Under the pieces are notes generated by a model. The model saw nothing but the letters and a program-made list of their open reading frames with translations, had not been told where the DNA came from and did not search any database. A stretch of 64,000 nucleotides of DNA from Sweltsa coloradensis (Eukaryota > Arthropoda > Insecta > Plecoptera > Chloroperlidae). Positions 23,938 through 34,872 of the stretch are shown in pieces. Positions within the stretch are counted from its first letter, which is position 1. The number at the start of each line of letters is the position of its first letter. Both the position numbers and the translations under genes were made by a program. The stretch spans positions 372,001-436,000 of the forward strand of contig JAMZAV010000070.1 in assembly GCA_024449915.1 (NCBI GenBank). The letters are read 5' to 3'.

Positions 23938-24185
23938 CTGTTCATCCGTCTGTCCGTCCGTGTGTCGCGTGTCACGATAAAAACCGAACCGACCTTCACT
24001 TAACATTGCTTTAAAATTTCCCGCCAACAAGGCTGATACAGAATGTATTGGTGATCCTGGGGGTCATCGGGGCGAAGCTAGAATTTTGACCCGGCACCTC
24101 CACCAAAAATATCAATGTTCCATATAATGTTATTTTAGTGTTCTTCGACAATCTATCGATTAGAAGCTTCGTTCCCTGTTTGAGT
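23938..24185 (+). repeat. C1 family copy, forward, best preserved
   Basis: CCGTCTGTCCGTCCGTGTGT, CGTGTCACGATAAAAACCGA, a CCAACAAGGCTGATACAGAA block and GATCCTGGGGGTCATCGGGG lead to GCGAAGCTAGAATTTTG and the core ACCCGGCACCTCCACCA (24089-24105). TATCAATGTTCCATATAAT and AGAAGCTTCGTTCCCTG follow. This copy gives the clearest view of the unit, about 250 bp with the core in its second half. Confidence 0.8.
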
Positions 24186-24189
24186 TCCA

Positions 24190-25295
24190 TGTTTAATCTA
24201 CTTGAATATCAACACTTTTTGTTATTGTTGGATTCTTTACCTTTATGATACAAAGTCTTGTCACACACAATCTGTCATGATAATTTAATGTGTATATAAT
24301 GTTTGGTTTCGTTTATTTCATCAACTTTTAAAGGTCGTGTTGTATTTGATTGTTTTAAATTAGTTTGATTGGATTAACGTTTTATTAAATTCAATAATAA
24401 TAGGCTTCACCAGTCAAGTATTGGTGTATACGAGGAAGCAAGGAATGAGTTCATAAGAGTCACTCGTCTACCAGTGGAATCTTCCTCAAGATCACAATCC
24501 ATGACGTAGACTAACAAGAGAATATTGAGACATTCGCTTGTATTTGAGGTTATATCTTCATTACGGTCCGTTACATCTATATATAACACAAACAGTTCTC
24601 AGAAATCTCCGCTCAACCAACACTGAGTGAGACGAGGAACACATACCAACAACCAGGAAACCCCGACCACATTGACCACCAGAGGTGGGTCGGTGGTTCC
24701 AGCTAAATAACCCCTTGTCGATACTAGGGTGGCTCCGACCGGGGGTTGGGGGAGATAATTAGGGTCGGGCATGTTTTCCTAGAAGCCGACGCGCGAGAGT
24801 GAGGGACGGAAGGGAACGGTTCCAACGCACTATGTAGATTGTTCAATACACTAACGTGAATGAATATTGTAACATAAACAGTCTCATAAATTCTAATCTC
24901 CACATGATTGAGATTACTTCAAATAGTTCTTTGGTCACACTAGATTTAGATTTTTTGACGTTTTATTGATTGTTGATTAAAGAAGTGTCAAGTTATCACT
25001 TTCACATGTCACAAGTGTTATGTAATATTGTGTTGGTAATGTCATACTGTTATTTGACGAAAACGATTGCAAATTACAAGGACTAATTTTTTTTACCTAA
25101 ATTGCAAATTCTTCTTTAAATAAACCCCATTAAAATACAGTAGTTTTACGCTGTTTTTAAAATTAATAAATATACACAAATTACTCAGATATTAATTAAG
25201 TGGGTTGGAAAAACATTGACGAAAATGTTGATGCGTGTTATTCATGTTGTTATAAATGTTTCACAAGTAATATGTTTTGAAGCAATTGTACACTT
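24190..25295. other. Stretch without a recognised gene
   Basis: AT-rich except for a GC-richer patch near 24640-24820. A minus-strand segment at about 24440-24500 contains CTTGAGGAAGATTCCACTGG, reminiscent of the structure at 43429-43531, but it cannot be classified. Confidence 0.45.
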
Positions 25296-25297
25296 AC

Positions 25298-25430
25298 GGT
25301 CCTCCAAATTACGACCAATACGATACATACCACACAGACCGTCTCCAACTGTCTTGCCGTGGCTTGGATGAGAAATATGGGTAACAGGGAACGTAGACTT
25401 ACCTGAAAACAGAGAAAAACAACATTAGTA
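25298..25430 (-). promoter_or_regulatory. Candidate recursive (ratchet) splice site or short exon
   Basis: On the minus strand a perfect branch-point-like TACTAAT is followed by the pyrimidine tract TTTTTCTCTGTTTTCAG and, with no gap, GTAAGT (junction between 25403 and 25402). There is no AG between branch point and acceptor, and the branch A is about 22 nt upstream. A second GTAAGT lies 105 nt downstream (25297-25292); the 105-nt interval stays open in two frames. Fused acceptor and donor sites are the known signature of recursive splicing in long insect introns. A conventional 35-codon exon is the alternative. Confidence 0.4.
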
Positions 25431-25459
25431 AAACCAACGTACATTGCATTAATCATATA

Positions 25460-28400
25460 ATTGTATTTTATTTCGAGTTTTGGTCTGTTAGTCGGTATTA
25501 CTGTTTAAGTGTACATCCTATATTATAACCTCCCCTCCCCCCGCCCTTCCTTTATCCTCAACCTTCCTGTGTAGACCAACAAATATTGCCGAGTGCCAGG
25601 CAAATGCAACTAATGAGCTACTACTTCATTGGATTTTTAGATTAACCTAAAAATTATTTTACCATTTATGCTGTACGTATTTGTTTCCTTTTTGTTGTTG
25701 CTTTGAAATATGTTGAATCTTTTGTGTGCCATAAACATGTTTAAAATTAATGTTCCTATTGGCTTAATAAAATAAATACATTAATTCATTTAAATGTGCC
25801 TAGTTCTTTGACAGTTAATTAGGTACGTGAATCAACTTACATTCATTACACACTTGTGAATTATAATTTATTTCAAGAATAATACAACAGCCCAAACTTT
25901 ATTTTTATTTTTTATGAATAGTTGAATAAAAGTAATTTGAAATTCCCGCTTCACTTCATCTGCAGTGTCCGCATCTTTTTGTGATCGAGAGCAATCAGTT
26001 ATATATCAAATATCTTCAGCGTAGTCGATAAGCGCAGTGTGTTGCTCCTGACAGGGCAATTTGCTCGGTGATGGGCTGTGGTTTACGATTCTGGTGGGCG
26101 GGGGGGGAGGGGAGGTTATTGATGTTGGACAGTTTGCGTTGATGCGTTTCGCAATTTACTCGAATTGTTTCCCATTGCTTATTATTAATTATTTGAATAA
26201 TATACACACAGAACAATATTTATTAAATATTCATGCTTGTCATTTATATTTACTTCCATATACAATTTCAATTATTTCAATCGTGTACTAAATATAAATA
26301 GTTTGTAAATTTGGGATCGGATGGGCGTACACTATTGAACATTCTAGTGTAGTGAAAACAGGAATCCTCACAATCACTGAGCCACTGAGTTAAAATTACT
26401 TCTGCCACACTCGTTGGTGTAGAGCGTCCAGTTTATATGCACATGTACATTTTCATAAATCAGTTGTAATTGAACCACAAAATAGTGGTGTTTGTAAATG
26501 ATCACTCAACCCGACGCAGTTGGAACTGAATTAAAGCCAAATTAAGGTTTAAAACAACTTGTCATTAGCTACTCATACACGGGCATCCATTCTCTTTTTA
26601 GGTTTCTTACTAGGTTCAGGATTTGAGAAAACTTTGCAGGGAAAGCACAAGGTATCTCTTATAATAAAATATATCAGCATTGTCGTGTTTGAACATTTTG
26701 AGTTTAGTTTCCATTTAATTTTGAAAACCACCGATATAAAATTGAATTAAATTGAATGAAGAAAACATAGTGACGAAGTTTTCGACGTGCTCTTGAATGA
26801 GTGATTTTTATGCTCTAGCTGCTTAACTCTGATCTAGCATATTAATAATTCAGGTAAACAATTGTGTGTTCATAACAAACTAAGTTTAGTAAAAAAGGTA
26901 ATATATTTCCCTAAGTATATAGTTAAATATCTCTCTTTGCGATACAATCGCGATTCAAAGATTGTTAATAATAGCTCAAGTCGTGGACGACAGGGACGAA
27001 CAGTGATAGAATTGTGTCAGCCTCTCTGTCTGTGTAGCCTGGCTCTAGTCCATACTAAACAAACTGACTCCCATCTCGAAGATAACGACTATTTCCCGGT
27101 TGATTTCTTCGCCGAAAGAGGCTCTCCTTCTCTAGGTCTAATGGCCGGTAGGATGATTGCAGCTGCTACAGCCGTGTATCCATCATCGCGAGTTTACTGC
27201 ATGACAAGCTTGGGACTCCCGCCGCGCCGCACGACAACAGCGCCCCTAGAGGCATCTGTCGGCGAACGCGAGAACTACGTCGACATAGGGGTTGCACCAA
27301 ACACGGATAAACTCTAACCCAAAGCTGTCACTTTAATCGTTGTTAAATTAACTGCCTGATTTCCTTCTCTAACGATAGCAGTAAAATATAAAACATCCCT
27401 CACCACTTTACATCGATTTAGATTTATTTTTAGAAATCTCATAAATGCAGCACGATATAATATACAATAGAACATTGAACATTCGTTATACTTTTAATTG
27501 TTATGGTTAATTGCATGACGAGTTCTACTACAGCCGGATACTAATTGAGATAATCCACGTAATTAAAGTGCTGGAACGAACTGTCAAAGCTGTCGTAAAG
27601 AAAGCTATGACGTTTGTACCCGACCTACGCCAACATTAAAGGAGAGCGTATGATATTAGTTGAGCGTAAATTAAACAAGCATCGTCACGAGTTACTGTAA
27701 TTCTATTTCACAAAGTACAATACCCAAGTGGTCTATCACAGTACAAAACATAAATTTTAAACTAGCAGTATTCGTAAATTTCATATTAACGTCATTTTAC
27801 CAGTAAAAACTAGTTCATTTGGAAGTGGATATATTAATTAGAATCAGATCTATTTTAGTGAAAAACAGTATCCTCATACACAAACAACCCCGTTTGCATC
27901 AGCATGACATAAAATAATATGCTTATTTCAAAAATTACATTTTAAGTTTTAAACAAATAATTTGCACTCGTACGTTGAATAATCGACTTCATCTTGTAAC
28001 AATACTGTTTTGTTCTTTGTTTTTTTACATATTTGTTCAATTACAAGTTGTGTGATGTTTATTTTATAAAAAAATTTCAATTCGTTACAACTTTATTAAC
28101 TGATAATTTGAAAATTAAATCCACACTTTTAATGTCAATGTTTTAAATTGGTGTGAATGTTATTTTGGAATTAAAATGTTTAAATTATCTTCACGGAAGT
28201 ATTTTCTCCCTTTCAGTTCAGCAATCACTTGTATTGTGTTCCTTGCGTTTCCTTGTAGTTAAGTAGTCACATTTACTTGAAACCATGCACCAAGTTTTAA
28301 ACAGGAAGTGAGTGCACACGCTTTAATTAAGTTGGCCTAAATCAACAACAATAAATTCACTTAGTCTGCAAGATAAAACTTAAACTCACGCACGCTGTGC

Positions 28401-28545
28401 TGGCTAAGAGAAACTTAATTTTACAAGTGGCGTTTCTTATCAATGACTTTGAGCTGTACAGAAAGTAAGTACGCAGCCGTTACAGAACGCTTTTAAGTGA
28501 GTTAATTATAACTGTTATCCAGTGTTGGTTTTCAGTTGCAACTAA
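25460..28545. other. Stretch without a recognised gene
   Basis: AT-rich with a CpG-richer patch around 27160-27300 (GCCGCGCCGCACGACAAC). A 151-codon open frame crosses that patch but has no recognisable domain or convincing start. No window repeat family was found here. Confidence 0.5.
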
Positions 28546-31170
28546 AGAGCAAGAGTAAGAGTAAGAGTAAGAGTAAGAGTAAATTTATTTTTGCATTTTG
28601 GTTTACATTACATTTGTTTTGACACAGGTTATCTAATTGCATTATCTTAATATAATATTGTAATGTAATCATGATATGAGTGTAGATTAATGTAAACCTA
28701 GTTATGTTGCTAACATAAGCAACAGCTTGAGTGTGGAGCAACATAACATGCAACTAATCTAGACTTATAGACTATAAAGAAAGTTTGTGAGGATGAACTT
28801 TAAATGAACTGAGCCGGCCTGTTTGGTTGATTTATATATGATAGGCCCTATACTTAATTTTATAATAAATAATACTAATATTTATTATAACTTTTCGAAT
28901 ACATAAAATTAAATGCTACCTATTTGAGTTTTTAATTTTAATTCGTATTCTAAACAATAGGAAATAATGTTGAATCAGTCGATGTTGTACACTAAGTTAA
29001 CGATATCTTCAATTTGTTTCAGGCTTTTATCCTTTAGCCATAGTTCTATTTGTTTAGAGTATGTGTGTTTGCTCATGGTCTTTGTTATTTTAAGTAATGC
29101 ACATTTATTATAGATCCTTGGTCCTAAATAGTAGGCATGTCGTTGGGTTAGGTCTTTCTTTACTCGAGGTATTGCTAAACTGTTTATTGGTCTTGTTTGA
29201 TTAGTGTTTGAAAGTGTCATAATATTTGAGTTTAGGTTTACTGATTTAAATATATGTTTCATAATTGATTTTATATATAATTTTCTGATGCTGTTGACGT
29301 TGATAGTTTTAAAGATTTCTTCGGATGGGGATCTACGTGGGGCCTTTAGAATTATTTTAATTACATATTTCTGAATTGTAAGCAGTGGTTCTATATGAGT
29401 ATAATATGTCCCTCCCCATCCTAATATGCCATATTGTGCTGTTGATTGAAACAATGCAAAGTAGACTTCTCTTAATGTATTGTATGTTAGTATGTTACGT
29501 AAGTTATAAAATTTATAAATGGAATTTCTTAGTTTTTTTGTTAGAACAGAGATGTGAGTGTTCCACTTGAGATGTTGATCAATAGTAACACCTAGGTATT
29601 TTGTATACTCTACTCGATTTAATTCATGACATGTGCAGTCATTTACGTTCTTGCATGTTTCATCGTGGATTTTAAATACAATTTGTGGGTCTGGTTGACT
29701 ATTATACTTAGGTGAATAGGTCATATATACAGTTTTGTCTTTGTTTAGTGTAAGTAAATTATTATTGAGCCAAGATCCTACTTCCTTCATTATTAATTCA
29801 GCTTCACGGAATGTTTCTTCCCAACAGTTACCTACGACAACTATTACTGTGTCATCTGCAAATGTAATTATTCTGTGTTTTTTATTGAGGTTGCAGAGAT
29901 TATTTATGTATATTAGAAAAAGGAGAGGCCCCAACACAGTTCCTTGAGGTACTCCATATGTAATTACCCTTGGTTCACTTAAACATTGATCTATTTTAAC
30001 ATATTGTTCCCTTTCACTGAGGTAACTTTTGATAAGATCATTGGCCTTTCCTCTGATGCCACACTGTTCACTTTTTTCAAGAAGTTTTTTGTGTGAGACC
30101 GTGTCGAACGCTTTCGCAAGGTCTAAATATATTGCTAAAGGTTTTAGGTTTTTGTCGATGGCCACTGTTATTTCTTTCGTAAGTTCATATATGGCATCTT
30201 CTGTACTCTTTCCTGTTCTGAATCCAAATTGATTCCTGGAAAGTATTTGTTTTTGTTCCAAATAATGGTATATTTGTTTCTTAATACATTTTTCATGAAT
30301 TTTTGCAATATTGGAAAGAATAGATATAGGCCTATAATTGTTAGGAATCGTCTTGTCTCCTTTTTTATGAAGTGGTGTGATGATTGCTTTCTTAAAAGAT
30401 GAGGGAAATATGCCTGTTGTAAAACTAATGTTAATGATATGTTGAAGCGGTGTTATTATTAGATTGTGGACTGTCTTTAGAGTTGTTACAGTAATTTTAT
30501 CGTAGCCCGGAGCACTGCTGGTTTTTAACTCGTTGATGCTTTCGATGATGTCTTTTTGTGATACTGGTTTAAAGTAAAGTGAATGTATACTATTATTGTT
30601 CGAAGGGGTATCCTGTTTTGCTTTTGTATTAGTAGGCCTATTGATGTCGTTTGCCATTTTTTTGCCTATTTCTACAAAGTAATTGTTAAATGTGTCAGCC
30701 ACGAGTTTTGGATTATTTTTTGTTTCAACTTCTCCATTTTCTGTCTGTAGTTTATTAATACTGCGGCTTTTTTGTGTGTTGTTAGTTACCTCGTTGATTA
30801 TTTTCCATGTTTTTAGTGGATTTTTGTTTGCGTCCCGGATTTTATTTCTATAGTATTCGTCTTTGGTTTGTTTAATTAATGAGTTTAGTATGTTTCTGTA
30901 CTGTTTATAATAATTTCTTATTTCTATATTGTTTTTGTTTTTTAAAGCTAATCGACTTGCTTGTCTCGTTTTCTGATGCATTTTACTGGGTTTGTAGTAA
31001 TCCAAGGTTTTAACTTTTTAGTGTAGCGCTCTGTTTTGGTTGGATAGAGTAGCTTGATTTATGTACTTGTCTAAGCATTTGATAAACGTATCTGCGGCTT
31101 TGGTAGGGTCTGATTCGTTTACAACATCAGTCCATTGCTCTGTTTGCAGATCAATAAAAGAGTACCCAAT
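28546..31170 (-). mobile_element. 5'-truncated non-LTR retrotransposon (LINE), Jockey/CR1-type
   Basis: The element reads on the minus strand. Its 3' end at 28546-28582 is a (TTACTC)n hexamer tail of about five units. About 400 bp of 3' UTR separates the tail from the reverse transcriptase stop at 28975. Upstream of the long ORF the same protein continues as a shifted segment, KLKPWITTNPVKCIRKRDK in the +1 frame. Before that comes YSFIDLQTEQWTDVV...NRALH in the original frame, ended by a stop at 31018-31020. No endonuclease domain is present, so the copy is 5'-truncated near 31170. It could not retrotranspose by itself. Confidence 0.9.
28975..31005 (-). CDS. Non-LTR retrotransposon reverse transcriptase, 676 codons
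   Basis: The encoded protein would copy its own RNA into DNA at a nicked target site in the nucleus. Visible reverse transcriptase motifs in order: NNYRPISIL (about 222-230), NQFGFR (258-263), IYLDLAKAFD with catalytic D295 (292-301), YGVPQGTVLGPLLF (350-363), FADD with D384 and D385 (382-385), LTLNKDKT (418-425), YLGVTID (470-476) and LKWNTHI (479-485). A C-terminal LINE domain follows (LLTIQKYVIKIIL). All catalytic aspartates are present. The first ~18 residues are in a wrong frame created by two compensating one-base shifts; true homology starts near LALKNKNN. Clade within Jockey/CR1 is not resolved. Confidence 0.92.
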   Translation of the reverse strand: MDYYKPSKMHQKTRQASRLALKNKNNIEIRNYYKQYRNILNSLIKQTKDEYYRNKIRDANKNPLKTWKIINEVTNNTQKSRSINKLQTENGEVETKNNPKLVADTFNNYFVEIGKKMANDINRPTNTKAKQDTPSNNNSIHSLYFKPVSQKDIIESINELKTSSAPGYDKITVTTLKTVHNLIITPLQHIINISFTTGIFPSSFKKAIITPLHKKGDKTIPNNYRPISILSNIAKIHEKCIKKQIYHYLEQKQILSRNQFGFRTGKSTEDAIYELTKEITVAIDKNLKPLAIYLDLAKAFDTVSHKKLLEKSEQCGIRGKANDLIKSYLSEREQYVKIDQCLSEPRVITYGVPQGTVLGPLLFLIYINNLCNLNKKHRIITFADDTVIVVVGNCWEETFREAELIMKEVGSWLNNNLLTLNKDKTVYMTYSPKYNSQPDPQIVFKIHDETCKNVNDCTCHELNRVEYTKYLGVTIDQHLKWNTHISVLTKKLRNSIYKFYNLRNILTYNTLREVYFALFQSTAQYGILGWGGTYYTHIEPLLTIQKYVIKIILKAPRRSPSEEIFKTINVNSIRKLYIKSIMKHIFKSVNLNSNIMTLSNTNQTRPINSLAIPRVKKDLTQRHAYYLGPRIYNKCALLKITKTMSKHTYSKQIELWLKDKSLKQIEDIVNLVYNID

Positions 31171-31489
31171 GGTTTGAGGATAGACAAATAAAAATAAATA
31201 ATTTCAACGAAATGTAAAAGAAAAAATGAAACAGTAATTAAACTATAGAAATTATTTACGATTACAATCAAGTGCTTTAAGTCTCTCGAAAAATGTTTGC
31301 TATAAGAGTTTTGAACTTTTTCAGACGGTAAATAACAATATTTTCCAAATGAATGCTTGATTTGGGGTGTTCATTATTTTAACCCAGTGGGACCCTCTTC
31401 AAATGACTAATTAAATCTATTTTAAAATTAAACATTTTTATAAATATGTATCAATGAATGAGTTTATGAAGTTTAAATAGTTCTTATAT

Positions 31490-31517
31490 GTTTGTTTGTT
31501 TGTTTGTTTGTTTGTTT
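31490..31517. repeat. (TTTG)n microsatellite
   Basis: About seven perfect GTTT units just left of the TTAA-flanked element at 31541. Confidence 0.9.
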
Positions 31518-31540
31518 TTTCTTTTAAACTTGAAAATTCC

Positions 31541-31919
31541 TTAAGAGGGAAGGATAGTCGCGAAATTAAAACCACGCAAAATTACCGTTTTTTCGGGATA
31601 TCTAGAGAACGATGCAAAATATCTAAAAACTGATTGCAGACAGCTCTGTGACTTAGTGAGAACTATAGCCTGTACGAAAAAAATTTGTAATGTGATGGTA
31701 ATTAAGTTTTTTATTCGATATATTTAATTAATTAAAGGCACATCTTATACAAACCGCACCGATTATTATATTTGAATATATTTTATTGCATTATATTTTT
31801 CTAACAAAACCACAGAGCCGTCTGCAATCTGTTTTTAGAAATTTTGCATCATTCTCGAGATATCACGAAAAAACTGTAATTTCGCGTGATTTAATTTCGC
31901 GACTATCCCTCCCTCTTAA
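31541..31919. mobile_element. MITE-like element with ~110-bp inverted ends, TTAA flanks
   Basis: The left arm (31541-31650) starts TTAAGAGGGAAGGATAGTCG and the right arm (31811-31919), read inverted, starts TTAAGAGGGAGGGATAGTCG. The two arms align over their whole length with about a dozen differences including one indel. About 160 bp of AT-rich sequence separates them. TTAA at both ends would be the target duplication. There is no ORF. A piggyBac-like mobiliser is inference from the TTAA. Confidence 0.75.
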
Positions 31920-32233
31920 TAATGTCTGCCAATCATAGGAAGATTAAACCTGACGAAATATCGCTTTCTACTTAATTTCATCATCCAACACTGTGTCACT
32001 AGTTAATTTAAAATTAAATTAGATCTAGTTATGATGTTCGTGTAGTCGTAAAAGAAAATTTAAGTTTTTAAAACTTTCAGTCGTGCTTGCCAGTGGTGGG
32101 TATCGTGTTGTCGATCCCCTGAATCAGAGTCATGTACAATACGCATGAACTACATAATAATGTATCGCTCTAAAAGTAAATGATAAACTCAATTAATGGG
32201 TTTTAAACATAATCTGGAGAAAATGTCTTCATT

Positions 32234-32250
32234 TGGTGGAGGTGCCGGGT
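32234..32250 (-). repeat. C1 core 17-mer, reverse orientation, isolated
   Basis: An exact TGGTGGAGGTGCCGGGT on the plus strand; the flanks do not match other copies. Confidence 0.85.
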
Positions 32251-32431
32251 AGACGAATGAAGGCTACTTAAATATGAATTTTATGCTATTGTTGATAACG
32301 GCCGCAAAATACATTTGAAGTAAAAAGTGTTGATAGATTTGTGTGCGGTAAATTTTATTTGCATTGAGGCTAACTGGCTTGATGGTAGCCCTTCCATCTA
32401 CAAACTTACTTTTGAAAACCTCATGGAAGAT

Positions 32432-33082
32432 TTAAAGGGGGCTATTCCCCCCCCCCAGAAATTATTTCTTATTAAATAATCTATCGCAAAAAACTACACT
32501 AAAATGACCGTTCAATAAATTAAATGTAAAAACCGTGATTTTACACGAATTTGTAGCTTTTGGTCCTGAAATTTGCTAAAATTGGCGTTTTGAAGAATTT
32601 CTTAAATCGGCTTTAACCTGCTTATTTTTTGTCCCACACAGATACTAGAGCAACGTATTTACCAAAAATGGCCCTTTACAATATCGTGACTTGATACTGT
32701 GCACAGATTTACACTCAAACATGCAAAAATATTAATTCGAAAAACACACCCCATCTTGGTAATCATCCGCATATATTTGACCGATCTACTTTCCCAAATT
32801 ACAAAACAAGATATATCAGATTTACAGAAAAAGTTGTCGAGTAAGTCAATTATGGCTTTTTTTTTTTTGGATCAAAATCCTCTAAGGTCACGTGGCATAA
32901 AGATCGTCCCATGTTATTTATTATGGGAGATTTTTGCCGATGGGACCTAGCTCGATATATACAAAGTTTGAATTTTTTTCGGGTCATGGTGGACCCAATA
33001 ATATTTCTGTTACTTTCTAAATTCATAACAAGCAAGTCTAAATGTACTATTTTTTTAGTTTAGCGGGTAAATACCCCTTTAA
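32432..33082. mobile_element. MITE-like element with TTAAAGGGG inverted ends
   Basis: The left end TTAAAGGGGGCTATTCCCC (32432) is mirrored at the right as TTAAAGGGGTATTTACCC (ending 33082). The inverted similarity is short, about 15-20 bp. TTAA at both ends fits a TTAA-target element. The interior has no transposase ORF. A run of ten C at about 32447-32456 sits just inside the left end. Confidence 0.5.
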
Positions 33083-33332
33083 GCGCTGTTTTATCTACTG
33101 GGGTCGTATTAACCTTTCGGTTAACCATCCTTGAAATTAGTCCAGCCACAACCGTTTAAACAAACAGAACCACACACAACTGGTTCACGAGTATAGTGGA
33201 ATACTTTAGCTAGATTGAACATAGTATTTAGCGTGCCAGGTCATTAAACTAGATTTTAATTCTTCTTGGTGATAAAAGCTCAAGTAAGGTACACATTTCC
33301 ATTAGTATGAAATTACAAGTTATATGAAGAGA

Positions 33333-33362
33333 TTAACCCTTTATAGGGCATAAGACCGGGTC
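33333..33362 (+). mobile_element. Left end of a CCCTTTA-type MITE
   Basis: TTAACCCTTTATAGGGC matches the termini of the element at 12990-13463. The following GACCGGGTC matches its inner right end (GACCGGGTT on the plus strand near 13371). No matching right end was found downstream, so the copy is truncated or diverged. Confidence 0.45.
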
Positions 33363-33399
33363 AAAAATTCCACTTTCTACGTAGGAACATAAAATTGCA

Positions 33400-34640
33400 T
33401 GGTGCTATTTGTGTATTTTAGAATTTTATAAAAATTAAAGACAAATATGCTTGTATTAGTTACCCAAATTAATAACAATTCTGAATATAAATTCCAGGCT
33501 TGAGATTTGTTCCTTTACTTATTTGCTTGCTTTATTTTTTAAACTATAATAATAGTTTTATATTCAAGATTAAACATAAATTGGTTTTAAAAACCGGGAC
33601 CCCACTGAGATGAATTTTGTAATTTTTGGATTGATTTCCATTAAAGAAAACTGTTTTAAATTTAATTTTCATTCGATAAGACATAGGTTTGTACAATGGT
33701 CAATCAGAGAAAACCAACAAATATATTTGTTTTTGTCTTTTGAAGTATGGAGGCAAATTTTTATAAAAATGACCCGAAGAACTTATTGCAAAAAATATCT
33801 TTTTGTAGTGAGAAATTAAACACGTGTCATTTTGTTGAATGTGTTTTCCATTTGAATCAGTAAGATTAAAATGCATTTAAAGTTTTATAAATTTGGGATT
33901 ACATTGACCTATGTTCAGATTTCCACAACAGATCAACACAAGATATTTATTATTCCAGTTATTTGAAACTAAATTAGTCCAGTTTGTTTGTTGATTGAAG
34001 CTTGTGCATTGGTGTCAATGCATGTGGTTTATCTTCGCGCACACACTACGTTGTTCGAGCGACATGATAAGCTGGTTAGTATGGCATAATTATATTCTAT
34101 ACACAGTATTGATTAATGTCTCGACTTGGCGGCGCTGGTGTGTGTACAGGGCAGAACAATCGCGTGTTACATTTCGCATAATCACCGTGTAAATATAAAC
34201 TAATTTAGACAAAACACATCTAGATTAGCACCGAAATAACGCACTTCATTCATAATGAAGAAGTGTTCATCTTATCTAAAATGTCACAGTAGTTATTATT
34301 TAATTTTGCGATATTATTGTGAAATGATTGATGACATTGCTGATCCTGTGATGCCCCAGATCAATGGTGGAAACACCCAACTAAATAATGTTGGTAAACC
34401 TTTTCTTTAGTAAAATTATATTTCATCATCATTATTTCAAATTTAGAAGAGTTATTATTTAATTTATTAACACTTGTTTTTGTTAGTTGTTCTGTAACAT
34501 AAATCAACTAAAGTTTTCATACATTATTATTTATAAAAAAAACTTTTTAACAAATTTTAACATTTTAAAATAATATAGTTAACCATTGATAGGTTCTGAT
34601 TTAGATTTTGTTTACGATAAGACTTTCCGAGATGAATTTA
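33400..34640. other. Stretch without a recognised gene
   Basis: AT-rich; only short unassignable open frames. The first part may be the interior of the MITE whose left end is at 33333. Confidence 0.5.
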
Positions 34641-34650
34641 ATTTCAATTT

Positions 34651-34872
34651 TTCGTGAAAAACCTACCCAGGGTGCAATGTATGCCCTTCTTCAGTGTCAA
34701 CCTTGGTATTTTGAAAAAGGACAAGTGTATAGGAATATCCGCTGACTGTTTAAGAGGACTCAATGTCTTTCGCACTAATGACTGAAGAAAACCTTGGAGA
34801 ACTTTCTGGCAGGATGGCCGGTGCTGGGATTCGAGCCAGTGACCTCACAAGCTACGCATGTGCCAACACAAC
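34651..34872 (-). mobile_element. S1 tRNA-derived SINE, diverged
   Basis: The plus strand shows the inverted SINE: CCTACCCAGGGTGCAATG, CCCTTCTTCAG, GACTGTTTAAGAGGACTCAA, ATGACTGAAGAAAACCTTGG, then GGGATTCGAGCCAGTGACCT and GTGCCAACAC at the tRNA head. All S1 blocks are in order. Confidence 0.8.

Noticed and set aside
26862..27317. 151-codon open frame on the plus strand
   Set aside because: It is the second longest frame, but has no recognisable domain and its start region is AT-rich noise. The length is explained by a GC-rich patch with few stops.
29385..30232. Plus-strand open frames opposite the reverse transcriptase
   Set aside because: Shadows of the LINE coding sequence on the other strand.
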